A stretch of DNA of 64,000 nucleotides, taken from assembly GCA_018676675.1 (NCBI GenBank), contig JABHEG010000067.1:1-64000 (forward strand), given 5' to 3'. Origin of the DNA: Lentisphaerota bacterium. GTDB taxonomy: Bacteria > Verrucomicrobiota > Lentisphaeria > Oligosphaerales > JABHEG01. Positions within the stretch are counted from its first letter, which is position 1, and every line of letters begins with the position of its first letter. Positions 15,984 through 25,844 of the stretch are shown here, one piece after another. The translations under genes were made by a program, and so were the position numbers. Below the pieces are notes generated by a model. That model made no database searches. It saw nothing but the letters and a program-made list of their open reading frames with translations, and was not told where the DNA came from.

Positions 15984-18900
15984 TCACTCGACCGTGAGGC
16001 TGACGTTGTCCAGGTAGAAGACGCCGTCCGCATCTTCAGCGGCTGAGATCCCGAGCCAACGCAGGTCAGAGAAGGTGTCGTGTCTATAGGGAAGCGTCTG
16101 GCGTTTCTCCTGCCCCGCATGCCGCGTGACCAGTGAATACTGTTTCGGCGCATCTTCTGCCAAGTCGAGGGCGATTGCCACGTGACACCACGTGCCTGGA
16201 CGTGCGGTAAGGATGTCGGCGTCGTTGGCCACAAGCTTGCCGTCTGCGTGGAAATGGAGGGATGGCCCCACATCAGATGTCGATCCCTTTCCTCTGAACT
16301 CGACGTAGAACCGCATCGGTGCAGTCTCCGAGTTCATGACATCGAAGGAGAAACGCACCTTCGACGGCCCCACGCTTCTCGGGGCAAGGTGGATGTAGGG
16401 GTAGAACGGCTTGCGCAAGCCCGCTCTGTCGATGCACTTGTAGGATTTCGTCCCGGTGCAGGCCGCTTCATCAGTGACCACAAACGTCGCGTCTTCGCCG
16501 GAAGTCCCGATCCTGAATGTGGCTGGTTTGTGCCCAACCGGCATGTCTTCGAAATCCATGCTGAACGAGAGGAATCGGCGCATGTCTTCAGCGGTCCAGA
16601 CGTCGGAGGGGGTGCGGCGTTCGCAGCGTTCGGGCAAACTACGCCACGCTGAGTCGCCGTAGAGTCCGGCCTTCTTGATTTCGCTGTCGAACGGGACGAA
16701 GCCGATGGCCTTGATGGCCGCGGCATCGGGACGGAGTGTGAAGTCGCCGTTGGCAGGATCACGGCAACCCGGGTCGGCGATCACCGAGCCGTTGTCCTGA
16801 CCTTCTGCCTGCCAGTCCGCGAACGGCTTTCCTGCGAAGGTGAGCTCGGCATCCGGGGCCAACGTATGGTACAGGTTGTTGCGCAGAACAGGCGGGCGAT
16901 CCCCCGGTTGCCAACCGCTTCGCAGGCCGATACTGTCATCTGCGATGTAGATGTTACGGTGTGCCTCCATATGGTTGGCCTGCCAATTCTGGTTGAGGCC
17001 ACCCCGCCGTATGAAGCCGTCTCTGGCGAACGCGCCGATGTTGTTGCGGAAGACATTGTCCACGCCTTTGTGCTGGAAGTAGGCATGCCACTCCACGTTG
17101 TAGACCAGGTTGTTCTCAACCACTGCGTTGCGTGACTGTTCGTCGAGGTAGATGCCGGCGAATCCGCAGATCCGGGGGTAGGCCACGTTGTCGTGGACCA
17201 CATTGTGGTGGATGTGCGTGTCGAGCGGGCCGAATTGGTAGACGCCAGCAGCATCGGTGTGGTAACGCAGGCCCAGGTGATGGAGGTGGTTGTAGGCCAC
17301 TACAGTGCCGTGTGAGTAGGTTTCCCCGTTGTAATTCCAGCGTGCGTCCAGCCCGATTGCATCCCAGTGCGTGTCGAAGATGTCGTTATGCGTGATCTGA
17401 GTCTGGGAGGCGAAACGGTTGACGATGCCGTAGCACCCGTGCCAGATCGTGCCCAGCCGGTGGATGCAGTTGTTGTCGATGACATTACCGCGCACCTCAA
17501 CCGCCGACGGGCTGTGTTCCTGGTGCTGGTCTTCCCGGCGCAGGATAAGCTGGTCCAGGCACGTCCCCGATTCTCTTCCCTTGATCGTGATTGTGTTGGT
17601 GCCCTTCTTCAGGTCCGCAACAAGTGGCTTCCCCTCGAGTTCACGACCCACGACTTGGGAGAGGAACCAGCGTCGTCCGTTGCCGGTATCATAGGTGTAG
17701 GCTGCGCCGGCATTTATCTGGACCATGAACGAGTCTTGCCCTCCGTTGGGGGCAATGACTCTGGTGAGCAGTCGGAAACGCCCAGGCTGCTCCAATTGCA
17801 CAGTGAACGTGACCGAGCCACCTTCGCTTCCGTCAGGCAGTACGGCGTATTGGCCGCCAGACGCTTTTGTGTCTTCCGCCAGGATCATGGGGGGCTCGAC
17901 CGTACCCTCCTCCGCTTCCAGGTCCACGTCGCCCTCATGCCTCTTGTTCTGCCCTGCCAGCAATGGCCCCAGGGACGTTATGCCGAGCTGTATCGCTCCT
18001 GCCCCAATGTCCCAGATGTGGCAGCGTTCGATACGGTTGTCACGGCATCCTGCCATCATCTCGATCGCGTACTCGCCCAGTTGCGCGAACACACAATTGG
18101 TGAATGCCGTCGAGCACAGGCCTTCAGCAACGAGCGCGGAATCGAGATACATGTGTCCTTGCCGGTAGACGCCATTGTAGCGGTCCAGGTCGCCATCGAG
18201 GTGGCAGAAGTCGAGGTCTCGGAAGCGCAGGTGTGTAATGAGCTCGGAGGACGCGGGGGTGCCGAGGAACTCGAGCATTCGTGACTTCATGACCGGGGCG
18301 ATGACCTCCGCCGTGGCCATGTCCTCCCCCGGCAGCGGGTAGTAGTACACCACTCCCGCTTTGCGGTCCAGGTACCATTCCCCTGGCTCATCAAGTGCTT
18401 CCAGCAGGTTGATAACGTAGTAGCGGAAGTGCTTTTCCCAGAAGTCCACCGACCGTCCGTGCGTACTCTCGAACTTCACAACGCGCCGGTCGGCGAGGAT
18501 CTCCTCAATCCGGTGGAGCGTGGGCGTCCAGGAACACAGCAGCACGATGTCGGCATCTGTTGCGTTTGTCCATGCGGGGTCGATATCTCCCGGCAGGTAG
18601 ATGAAGGCCTTGCGTTCGTTCTCGCCCGGGGCTCGCCCTTCGGCCCGGAACACCTTCTTGCCCCAGTTGGGGGTACGGGCTCTTTGGCGGGACATGCCAT
18701 TCACATACAGCGAGTTGAAAACCCACTGCCGGTCGCGTGCTTCCGGGACGTCAAGCTGGACGTATGGTTTCCCAACGGAAGGACGCCACGTTCCGGAAAG
18801 GCGCTTGCCTCCGCTGATGACCGCACGTTCGCCCGGGTGTGACATGTAGGTGACCGGGGATGCAGCCGTCCCGGTGTCCGCCGGTGTGAACGTGAGTGTC

Positions 18901-19187
18901 GTGGTCCGGCAGTGTGCTCCGCCGCGAAGGAGCACCGTGACGGGGCCTCCTTCGGCTGTCGGTAGATTGAGGGCCCTCACAGCCTGTTGGGCCCGCTCGA
19001 TTGTCGCGAACGGCTGATCGGCCGTGCCTGGGCTCGAATCGTCACCATCCGGGGCCACGTAGAACCTCCGCGGCTCTCCCATGCAGTAAGAAGCGCCGAT
19101 GAATGCGACGAGGAGCAGGAGTCTTCGGTTAAGGAACGCAGCGACGGTGTCTCGAGCGGCGCACATGAGGGCCAAACGGTAGGGCAT
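15984..19187 (-). CDS. Large secreted right-handed beta-helix protein
   Basis: A 1067-residue protein. The ATG at 19187 has AAGG eight bases upstream; the N-terminus has a hydrophobic segment LLLLVAFIGASYCMG typical of a signal sequence with a long n-region. Near residue 41, FYVAPDGDDSSPGTADQPFA is the start signature of parallel beta-helix polysaccharide-active proteins (DUF1565-like). Repeating helix coils with N-rich turns occupy about 330-430 and 560-740 (for example VENNLVYNVEWHAYFQHKG). Between them (about 440-550) sits a beta-sandwich resembling a carbohydrate-binding domain. The last 130 residues look like a LamG/concanavalin-type domain. A pectate-lyase-like or glycan-binding role is likely. 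It converges with the zinc dehydrogenase gene. Confidence 0.75.
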   Translation of the reverse strand: MPYRLALMCAARDTVAAFLNRRLLLLVAFIGASYCMGEPRRFYVAPDGDDSSPGTADQPFATIERAQQAVRALNLPTAEGGPVTVLLRGGAHCRTTTLTFTPADTGTAASPVTYMSHPGERAVISGGKRLSGTWRPSVGKPYVQLDVPEARDRQWVFNSLYVNGMSRQRARTPNWGKKVFRAEGRAPGENERKAFIYLPGDIDPAWTNATDADIVLLCSWTPTLHRIEEILADRRVVKFESTHGRSVDFWEKHFRYYVINLLEALDEPGEWYLDRKAGVVYYYPLPGEDMATAEVIAPVMKSRMLEFLGTPASSELITHLRFRDLDFCHLDGDLDRYNGVYRQGHMYLDSALVAEGLCSTAFTNCVFAQLGEYAIEMMAGCRDNRIERCHIWDIGAGAIQLGITSLGPLLAGQNKRHEGDVDLEAEEGTVEPPMILAEDTKASGGQYAVLPDGSEGGSVTFTVQLEQPGRFRLLTRVIAPNGGQDSFMVQINAGAAYTYDTGNGRRWFLSQVVGRELEGKPLVADLKKGTNTITIKGRESGTCLDQLILRREDQHQEHSPSAVEVRGNVIDNNCIHRLGTIWHGCYGIVNRFASQTQITHNDIFDTHWDAIGLDARWNYNGETYSHGTVVAYNHLHHLGLRYHTDAAGVYQFGPLDTHIHHNVVHDNVAYPRICGFAGIYLDEQSRNAVVENNLVYNVEWHAYFQHKGVDNVFRNNIGAFARDGFIRRGGLNQNWQANHMEAHRNIYIADDSIGLRSGWQPGDRPPVLRNNLYHTLAPDAELTFAGKPFADWQAEGQDNGSVIADPGCRDPANGDFTLRPDAAAIKAIGFVPFDSEIKKAGLYGDSAWRSLPERCERRTPSDVWTAEDMRRFLSFSMDFEDMPVGHKPATFRIGTSGEDATFVVTDEAACTGTKSYKCIDRAGLRKPFYPYIHLAPRSVGPSKVRFSFDVMNSETAPMRFYVEFRGKGSTSDVGPSLHFHADGKLVANDADILTARPGTWCHVAIALDLAEDAPKQYSLVTRHAGQEKRQTLPYRHDTFSDLRWLGISAAEDADGVFYLDNVSLTVE

Positions 19188-19311
19188 TGGGTTTGCCTTC
19201 TGTGGTCTGGGTGTGATCGATCCGATGCCTTCGGCTGGTCGACGTACTTGTCCCGAGCACGGTGGAACGCTGGTCGACGTTCGCCTCACGCCATGGTTTG
19301 TCAGTCAGCCA

Positions 19312-20313
19312 TCAGCCTTGGGACTTGGGACGGGCCGGCAGTCCGGTTCGGGCGGATTCGTAGATGGCATCCATCAGTTCGGTGTGGTGGATGCCGTTGA
19401 GTGGGCTTGTCTTTGGTTCGCAGCGCCCAAGCACAGAGTCCACGAAATTGCGGTCGGGCGTCCCATCGACTTCCCCGAATTCCGGTTCCTGGGGCTCGCC
19501 TTCGGCGAACACGTCCATCCAACTGCTTCCCCAGCCGTCGACGTCAATCCGCCCATCTTCGAACATGAAAGACATGCAGCCTATCCCCTTGCTGCAGTTC
19601 CCACCGATGCAGATGCTGCCCAGGACACCGTTCTCGAACTTGATGCAGATGACGCTGTTGATGTCGACCCGGGTGCCACAGTTATCGACGAAGGCGAACA
19701 CCTCGGCGGGACGGCTTTCGACGCTCCACACCATGCTGTTCAGAAGGTGAGCGCCACTGTCATAGGCCTGTCCGCCACCTGACTGGGCCGGATCTTGACG
19801 CCATTTCCCGATCGTCGCCTTCAACCAGTTCTGGCAAAGGTAACCGGATACCAGCTCAAGCTTACCGAACGCGTCTGCTCGGACCTTATCGCGGATGTAT
19901 TCGAAGCGGGGTGAACAGGACGTGTTGTAACCGATTGTCATGATCTTGCCGGACTGGTCCGCCTTCTCCGCCAGCGTGTAGGCGTGTTCGGATGATGTCA
20001 CCATCGGCTTTTCCATGAGCACGTGGCACCCGGCATCGAGAGCTTCCATGCCCTGTTCGAAATGGATGGTGTGCGGGGTGGCGATGATGACCGCGTCCAA
20101 CTCCGGAGCCCCTGCGTACAAGGCCTTGGTTCCGGCGAACACCGGGATATCGGCTGCCTCGGCCCCGAAGTGGCGCTCCTGGAACGCTCCGGCGATGTCC
20201 TCTGTCAGGTCGCACAGAGCAACGAACTCGACCTCTTCCATCTTCTGCATACGCCGTGCGTGTGCGCCGCCCATTCCACCACACCCGATGATCGCTGTCC
20301 GGATCTTGTCCAT
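19312..20313 (-). CDS. Gfo/Idh/MocA-family oxidoreductase
   Basis: A 333-residue NAD(P)-dependent dehydrogenase. It opens with KIRTAIIGCGGMGGAHARRM (Rossmann motif), carries HVLMEKPMVTS (the EKP signature) and GGGQAYDSGAHLLNSMVW, where the D-x3-H pair of the substrate site is visible. ATG at 20313 follows AGGAG by seven bases. The first domain is only distantly like the protein at 13879. Orientation places it downstream of the GH42-like gene, separated by a 312-base leader holding a striking nested inverted repeat. A role in sugar oxidation or epimerisation after glycan breakdown is inferred from family and context. Confidence 0.88.
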   Translation of the reverse strand: MDKIRTAIIGCGGMGGAHARRMQKMEEVEFVALCDLTEDIAGAFQERHFGAEAADIPVFAGTKALYAGAPELDAVIIATPHTIHFEQGMEALDAGCHVLMEKPMVTSSEHAYTLAEKADQSGKIMTIGYNTSCSPRFEYIRDKVRADAFGKLELVSGYLCQNWLKATIGKWRQDPAQSGGGQAYDSGAHLLNSMVWSVESRPAEVFAFVDNCGTRVDINSVICIKFENGVLGSICIGGNCSKGIGCMSFMFEDGRIDVDGWGSSWMDVFAEGEPQEPEFGEVDGTPDRNFVDSVLGRCEPKTSPLNGIHHTELMDAIYESARTGLPARPKSQG

Positions 20314-20349
20314 CGTGGTCTCCTGTTCTCCATTAAGAGCAAGGTGTCC

Positions 20350-20482
20350 GTGTGCAACTTCACCGATTTGAGCACAAAGCTACTGGTCGCTGACACACCA
20401 TTGGAGGCGCCGCATCTCCGTATGCGGCCAGGCCGGTTACGGAGAACCGGCTCCTCCATGCGCCTTGGTGGAAGTTGCACAC
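20350..20482. repeat. Nested inverted repeat with two mutually complementary loops
   Basis: The outer arms GTGTGCAACTTC (20350-20361) and GAAGTTGCACAC (20471-20482) are a perfect 12-bp inverted repeat. The right strand continues inward without interruption: TGGTG (20466-20470) pairs with CACCA (20396-20400), and GCGCCT (20460-20465) with AGGCGC (20405-20410). Inside are two perfect 7-bp hairpins, GCCGCAT/ATGCGGC (20409-20428) and GCCGGTT/AACCGGC (20432-20451). Their six-base loops, CTCCGT and ACGGAG, are exact reverse complements. An alternative pairing TGGAGG/CCTCCA (20402-20407 with 20453-20458) also exists. It lies 37-169 bases upstream of the oxidoreductase start on the minus strand. It could be a structured leader RNA, a REP-like element or a small transposon relic. 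Confidence 0.75.
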
Positions 20483-20625
20483 TCGGATATGAGCGATAGA
20501 ACAACTGGCGAAGGCCAGGCTCGTTCGTTCCAACGCGTCAAACACGATACTCCCCGGAGAGCAGCTCGCAACAGGAATGGGAGACAAGATTGCGCCTGAA
20601 TCAGGCATCTGTCTTCGTTCCAGGC

Positions 20626-23600
20626 TCAATCGAACAGGCGTACCAGGGCGTAGTTGGTGAGGGCTCCCGCCGGGACCGTTACGCGGACCGCGTCTACACC
20701 GGCGTCCTCAACCCCAACCGGGCGAAGGGTGGGCGTGTCGGGAGACGTGATCGTCCCTTGTCGGATGGGACCGCAGCCAGTGACCCGGAAGACCAGCTCC
20801 CCCGGGACTTCCGGCTGTGGAACGTCAGCAGGGAGCTCGATGGTGTCTCCGAACGATAGCCGTGGTTTGCCGCGGCAGTTCAGCAGGTGGAGGACGACGC
20901 GTCTGTTTGGCTCTGAATTCTCCTGGAAGGCGGTGTAGATGACCCCGCCCGGAAGCTGCAGGGGGAGTGTTTTCATTCGGGGGGCGGCCACCCGGTTAAG
21001 CAGGTTCCGAGTCAGACGCGTGAGATCCGGATTGAAATGTACCGTGTAGCTGAACCGTCCACGGAGTGTCGTCGCGTTACGGGCAGATACCGCGCGCGGT
21101 TCGAAGTTCTGTCGCAGGAAACTGCCCGCGAGATACAGGAAGCCGCCCTTCGCGTAAGGCGTTTCAACGATCGCTGGCTTCCCCCCGCAGGTTGCGAGAA
21201 CGCGGCTCCTTCCCGGTGTGACCAGTGTGACGGGACACCATGGGGAAGATATCTCGAAGTCAGCCTGGCTCAGACCGGTCGCGATTTCTGCATTGCAGGA
21301 CACTCTCCCATCGGCAGGCCGGCGTTCTCCGGCCGCAAAGCGGAGCCCCATTGCATCGGCCAGTGCGGGTTCCTCCCTGCGTTCGCCGTTCGGAGTGAAA
21401 CAACCCGTCTCGTATGTGGCGAGTACACGTCCACCAGCTGCAGCGTAGGCCCGGATTGCGGAAGCCTGGCCCTCGCTGAGAACGGCCGCATTGGGGAGAA
21501 TCAGAGCGGCGTACTCGCTGAGGCGAGACTCGTTAACGTCTCGGTCCAGGATTACATCGTACTGGATGTTTGCTTCGGCCAGCGTCTGCGTCCAGGCCAT
21601 ATACTGCTCGAAGTAGTAGGCCATGTCAGGGGACAGTTCGCGGGTGGGCTGTGACAGCAGGACAGCGACGTCGCTCAGTGGCCGGGCGTGTTGATCATCC
21701 ATCTGGTGTGGCCAGGCGTGGAGGCGGTGGCTGCGCTCATAGTCTCTTGAACGGTACCAGATGTTCGCTCGGTTCATGCGTCCCAGGGCCCAGGCGTAGA
21801 GTGTACGTCGTGGGGCTCCGCGGAACTTCGGGAGAATCCAGGTCGGGGCATTCCTGAAAGACGCGACGGCTCCCTGCCTGCTCTTCGTTCGGGCGAAGAG
21901 AACACGCCAGTTTTGGAGCACAAGATCAGGGTGGAACTCGTCTCCGGCATAGTCTACGTTCCAGGGACTGTGGCGGTTCAGTTCCAAGCCGGCTGGATGA
22001 GGACGGGACAGGAAAGAGGAGGTGTAGCGCATCATGATGACGTTGGGGTGTATCCGCCGGGCTTTCGCGAGCAGCCGAGCCTGCAACTCAGCCGTCTTGC
22101 GTCCTCGCCACGTCACCAGGCCTCGCCAGATCGGGTCGCTCGGCTTGTTGTAGATCGTGCGGCAATCGGTCGGGAGCTGCATGCCGGTTTCGGTTTCGAA
22201 CAGGTGCCTGCACGTGTCGCAGAAGCAGTATTGCCCTTTGATCCAGTTGATCTCATCGATCATGTGCCCATCGATTCCTGTCACCCGCTGGTGCTCCTGA
22301 AGGTACGCCACGAATGCCTCCTCGAATGCCTTGCTGTTGAGGCAGAAGCTCGTGCTCACTTGTAAGGGGTAGAAACTCCGTTGCAGACAACTGGGATCGC
22401 GGGCGAGGATCTCCAGCATTTTGGGGTAGCCGGTCGCGAAGACCCAGTTGAAATCCCAGTGATCGATGACCTTCAGGCCGAGCCGGTGTGCTTCGTGAAC
22501 AGCCAGCCGCGTGTTCCGGAGAAGAACAGCGGACCGCGGGCTGTCGACATGGTTGAAGCGGAAATGGAGACCTCCGATCACGACGCCGCGGTAGCCTCCG
22601 GACTTGAGGACACCAAGGCGTTGGCGCATGGTTTCTGGCGTGTTGAGGCCGCTCCGACTGCTGTCCAGTGCCGCTTCGAGGGTGGTCAGGGCGCCGTTCC
22701 ACGTCCAGGCCATTGGATCCTTCACCGGGGCTGGCGGGGAGGCAAGCGACAACTCCGGAAGGGGTTCGATGTCGGCAAACCATCGGTCGAATCGCGCTTG
22801 ATCGACAAACCACGTTCGGTTGAAGAGGTAATCTTCCGTATCGTACGCCAACGGCGTGAGTGAGAGCCCGGAGATGGCCCAGGATGGGCCGTTCAGAACC
22901 AACTTCACATGGGCGTCTTTCACCCGCAGGGCCGCCGTCCGGGCGCTGAATTGACCCGCAGCCGTCCGGGGGGCATCCAGACACCGTCCGTTGGCGACCG
23001 ACACCGAAAGCGCCTCGGATGCCTCTGCCCGGGCCCCCGAGAGCATGGTCAGGAGATAGACCCCATTTTGCGCGTCGAGGCGTAGTGTGGATTCCCCATG
23101 TCCCCTGACCGCATCCCGATGGACCCCTTTCTCCTTGCCTACTGATATTGGTTCAGGCGGAGCTTCCACCCAGCCTATCCCATCTGCAGCGTTATAGGGC
23201 TGTGAGCCGAGAGTGACATGTGACTTCAGTTTGGCCAGGCCGCAGTTGACGCGGAGCGAGGGATACAGCATGGGGGAAGACCCGCGTTTGCTGCTCGAGT
23301 GGATGTGATCGTAGGGTACTGTGCTCGGCATGAAGACGACCTTGAACCGTCGGGTGTCACCCCAGGTGATACGCCGCATCCTGGCTCGGAGGACGAAACA
23401 GTTCCCCTCGCGTAACAGCACCCAATCTCTCTCGGCGTACATCGTTTTGCGGCCGAAGTTGTGATTCCCCAGGGGGTTTAGATCCAGCGTGACTCCTTGC
23501 CCGTTGGCAAGATGCAGGATCAGGTACTGGACGGTCGAGATGATGTGCGTTCCCTCTGCCTGTTCCGCATCCAGCTTGTCCTCACACCATTTGGGTTTCA

Positions 23601-24147
23601 TCGGATTCCCCGTAAGTGCTTTGTATCGAGCGTTGGCGAGGAGTGCAGCAGGGAACCGGAGTTCATATGCCGCCGTCCCTTCGTTGTACGTGTGGCCCGG
23701 AAAATCTGAACCAAACAGATACGGGGCGAATCTGACGTACCAGGTGAGCTCGATGCGGTCCGGACCGACGGCCGTTTCGCGGTAGTACACACAGTTCCTC
23801 CGTGTTCCTCCATGGAGAACAGCGATGTCGTCCCAACCGGGAGGCGAGTCCGGATGCACACCGTGGCCCTCGGTAAACTCGGCGAGAGACAGGGCTTCCC
23901 CGACGACCAGCGCATCGTCGTTCAGAGCGATTCGTGTTTCCGGACCAGGCGTGAGTGTGAGCTGCCCGAACAGCGAGTTGGAAGGCAGGAAAAGGGCCGA
24001 GAGAAGCAGGAGCAGACAGCGGGGCAGGGCCGCGTGGAGACGGGGCTTCGCCTCAGTTCGCCCCGGTGAATCGATGAGACCGCTCCCCGCGACGCCTGTT
24101 TGCTTCACCCTCAGTCGTGCCACACCTCGTGTTCTGAGTAGGGTCAT
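20626..24147 (-). CDS. GH42-like secreted glycoside hydrolase with GATase-like domain
   Basis: A 1173-residue protein. The start at 24147 has GAGGGA five bases upstream; a hydrophobic segment (ALPRCLLLLLSALFLPSNSL) follows an unusually long basic n-region of about 40 residues. The first 450 residues are beta-rich. A TIM-barrel region follows with VIDHWDFNWVFATGYPKM and, near residue 628, HMIDEINWIKGQYCFCDTC, where Asp/Glu and a Cys pair recall GH42-type and GHL6-like catalytic regions. Next is a GATase-like beta-galactosidase trimerisation domain (YFEQYMAWTQTLAEANIQYD onward), then a C-terminal beta-sandwich. The family predicts retaining exo-glycosidase activity; the substrate is not known. 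It lies 51 bases downstream of the sialidase-like gene in the same direction. Confidence 0.7.
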   Translation of the reverse strand: MTLLRTRGVARLRVKQTGVAGSGLIDSPGRTEAKPRLHAALPRCLLLLLSALFLPSNSLFGQLTLTPGPETRIALNDDALVVGEALSLAEFTEGHGVHPDSPPGWDDIAVLHGGTRRNCVYYRETAVGPDRIELTWYVRFAPYLFGSDFPGHTYNEGTAAYELRFPAALLANARYKALTGNPMKPKWCEDKLDAEQAEGTHIISTVQYLILHLANGQGVTLDLNPLGNHNFGRKTMYAERDWVLLREGNCFVLRARMRRITWGDTRRFKVVFMPSTVPYDHIHSSSKRGSSPMLYPSLRVNCGLAKLKSHVTLGSQPYNAADGIGWVEAPPEPISVGKEKGVHRDAVRGHGESTLRLDAQNGVYLLTMLSGARAEASEALSVSVANGRCLDAPRTAAGQFSARTAALRVKDAHVKLVLNGPSWAISGLSLTPLAYDTEDYLFNRTWFVDQARFDRWFADIEPLPELSLASPPAPVKDPMAWTWNGALTTLEAALDSSRSGLNTPETMRQRLGVLKSGGYRGVVIGGLHFRFNHVDSPRSAVLLRNTRLAVHEAHRLGLKVIDHWDFNWVFATGYPKMLEILARDPSCLQRSFYPLQVSTSFCLNSKAFEEAFVAYLQEHQRVTGIDGHMIDEINWIKGQYCFCDTCRHLFETETGMQLPTDCRTIYNKPSDPIWRGLVTWRGRKTAELQARLLAKARRIHPNVIMMRYTSSFLSRPHPAGLELNRHSPWNVDYAGDEFHPDLVLQNWRVLFARTKSRQGAVASFRNAPTWILPKFRGAPRRTLYAWALGRMNRANIWYRSRDYERSHRLHAWPHQMDDQHARPLSDVAVLLSQPTRELSPDMAYYFEQYMAWTQTLAEANIQYDVILDRDVNESRLSEYAALILPNAAVLSEGQASAIRAYAAAGGRVLATYETGCFTPNGERREEPALADAMGLRFAAGERRPADGRVSCNAEIATGLSQADFEISSPWCPVTLVTPGRSRVLATCGGKPAIVETPYAKGGFLYLAGSFLRQNFEPRAVSARNATTLRGRFSYTVHFNPDLTRLTRNLLNRVAAPRMKTLPLQLPGGVIYTAFQENSEPNRRVVLHLLNCRGKPRLSFGDTIELPADVPQPEVPGELVFRVTGCGPIRQGTITSPDTPTLRPVGVEDAGVDAVRVTVPAGALTNYALVRLFD

Positions 24148-24198
24148 TGCTATCCCTCTGATTGCAGGTGCTCCAGGGAGGAGGATGGGGCTCGCTGA

Positions 24199-25746
24199 TC
24201 ATTCCCGGAAGTCACTTACCCGGTGGAACGTGAAATAGTTGGCGTCGTGGTGGTTTCGCGCCCCGCCTATTCCATCATCACAGGATGTCCGCGAGACGGC
24301 CACGATGTCATTGCCCTCGAATTGCCAGTCCACGTACTGGAAGCCGTGCTTGAAGGCGTCCGGGTTGGAGATCACCGTTCGTTTTGTGGTCCAGTGTGTC
24401 AGGTCGGCGGATGATATGAGAACGAGGTTGTTACGGACGCCGCCGGCCTCTCGTCCTGCCCGGGTACTTTCGTCTATGGCGTTCGTGAGGGACCAGTATC
24501 GCTTCGAAACAGGATCATGCCGAATGGTGAACTTCTTTCCCCCGCCGGGGAAGTCAACGAACCCGGTCACGGGATCGAAGGTGGCTTCCCGCCCGTCCGG
24601 ACTGTGCGTGATTACAGCCGCTTTGCCTCCCTCCCAGCTGTCGACGCGCAGGATGTTCACGATCGCCCCATTCGGGGTCACCACAGCATTTCCCTCGAGC
24701 CAGCCTTTGGATTCACGGCCAAGCCACGTTGGGACTGAGCGGAGCCGATTGGAGCATGTCCAGGCGTCGGCTCTGAGCAGGTCGGCATCCTCGGGAGCGC
24801 TCATCATGAAGGCCCGGAAGTGTCGTGGCCAGCCCCCTCCGGCCTGACTATCCTCCATGGCCCGCCACAGTCGTCCGTTGTGGTGCACCACCGGCACGGC
24901 CGCCGAGTGTGCTCTTGTCGAGGGGAGTACCAGCCCGGTGTTTTCATCAATTGGCTCGGTCCACGTCACGCCCTCGTCTCCTGAGCGAAGAACGGCGACG
25001 CCTTCCTTATAGACGCCCATGAGGTAGAGATCTCCGCTGCGGAGGAAGAGACTGGCGAAATGAATGTGCGGCAGTAAGGCCAGCTGTCGCCATGTCCTGC
25101 CGGCATCATCCGATTGGAAGAGCCGGAGTTTCCCGCGGCTTGGGCCGTTCCCGAAGGATGTATGCGAGGCGACGTAGACTCCGGGACGGAGTATCTCGAT
25201 GGCAGGGCAGCCGATGTAGTCATGGGTGTACGCAGGGCGGTGGTTGATCACAACTCCGGGGACCTTCGAGTGGTCTGGGACTGGCTCGATAACAGTGGCT
25301 GTCAGTGAGGGAGCCAGCACGATCGATCCGGTCCAGCCTAGCTGCTCAATGTCGAGAATCTCTCCGGATTCGACCTGTCGACGGAACACCCTCAGGGTCG
25401 GTTCGTCCCCGGCTGTGTAACGGAAACGCAGGCCTCTCACGGCCTGCCAGCCCAGCAACCCCGGGCTTCCACTCCCTCGGGCAAGGGCGACGGCAAAGTA
25501 GACTTCCCCGGCAGTCTTTGCGGTCACCTTCAGCGTGGGATGGATCCCTCCGCTGGTCTTGGTGAACTGCCATCCCCTGAGTTCGGCAGGGACGTTCTTC
25601 CACACGTACGTTCGGTTGAGGAACGCCACGGCGCCTTCCTGCATCTCTGCCATCTCAAACCCGAAACCCTCTACGGCTATGTTCGCCGGAACAGCTTGCC
25701 CCGCGAGGGGAACCAGGATTGCCAGGGTCGACAGGATGCGTTTCAT
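24199..25746 (-). CDS. Secreted sialidase-like (BNR/Asp-box) protein
   Basis: A 515-residue protein with a signal peptide (MKRILSTLAILVPLAGQAVP). An N-terminal beta-rich domain (about 25-160) precedes a six-bladed propeller-like region carrying Asp boxes SDDAGRTW (about 210) and SGDEGVTW (about 255) with the S-x-D-x-G-x-x-W pattern. Exo-alpha-sialidase relatives cleave terminal sialic acids or other nonulosonic or deoxy sugars, but the catalytic Arg triad cannot be assigned by eye, so the protein may instead be a glycan-binding propeller. GGAGGTG lies five bases before the ATG, a strong site. It is the first gene of a minus-strand run with the GH42-like protein and probably the oxidoreductase at 19312. 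Confidence 0.75.
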   Translation of the reverse strand: MKRILSTLAILVPLAGQAVPANIAVEGFGFEMAEMQEGAVAFLNRTYVWKNVPAELRGWQFTKTSGGIHPTLKVTAKTAGEVYFAVALARGSGSPGLLGWQAVRGLRFRYTAGDEPTLRVFRRQVESGEILDIEQLGWTGSIVLAPSLTATVIEPVPDHSKVPGVVINHRPAYTHDYIGCPAIEILRPGVYVASHTSFGNGPSRGKLRLFQSDDAGRTWRQLALLPHIHFASLFLRSGDLYLMGVYKEGVAVLRSGDEGVTWTEPIDENTGLVLPSTRAHSAAVPVVHHNGRLWRAMEDSQAGGGWPRHFRAFMMSAPEDADLLRADAWTCSNRLRSVPTWLGRESKGWLEGNAVVTPNGAIVNILRVDSWEGGKAAVITHSPDGREATFDPVTGFVDFPGGGKKFTIRHDPVSKRYWSLTNAIDESTRAGREAGGVRNNLVLISSADLTHWTTKRTVISNPDAFKHGFQYVDWQFEGNDIVAVSRTSCDDGIGGARNHHDANYFTFHRVSDFRE

Positions 25747-25844
25747 CTTTCACCTCCGTACCTTCTTTTCCCAGACTATACCCGCGATCTGCGTGGACGC
25801 CCAAGCTCGGAGCTGCCCCAGGGCACCCCCTCAGTCTCGTGAAG

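Noticed and set aside
20350-20482. Possible integron attC site
   Set aside because: The inverted repeat is long and nested, but the ends lack the RYYYAAC and GTTRRRY core pattern and no integrase or cassette array is near.
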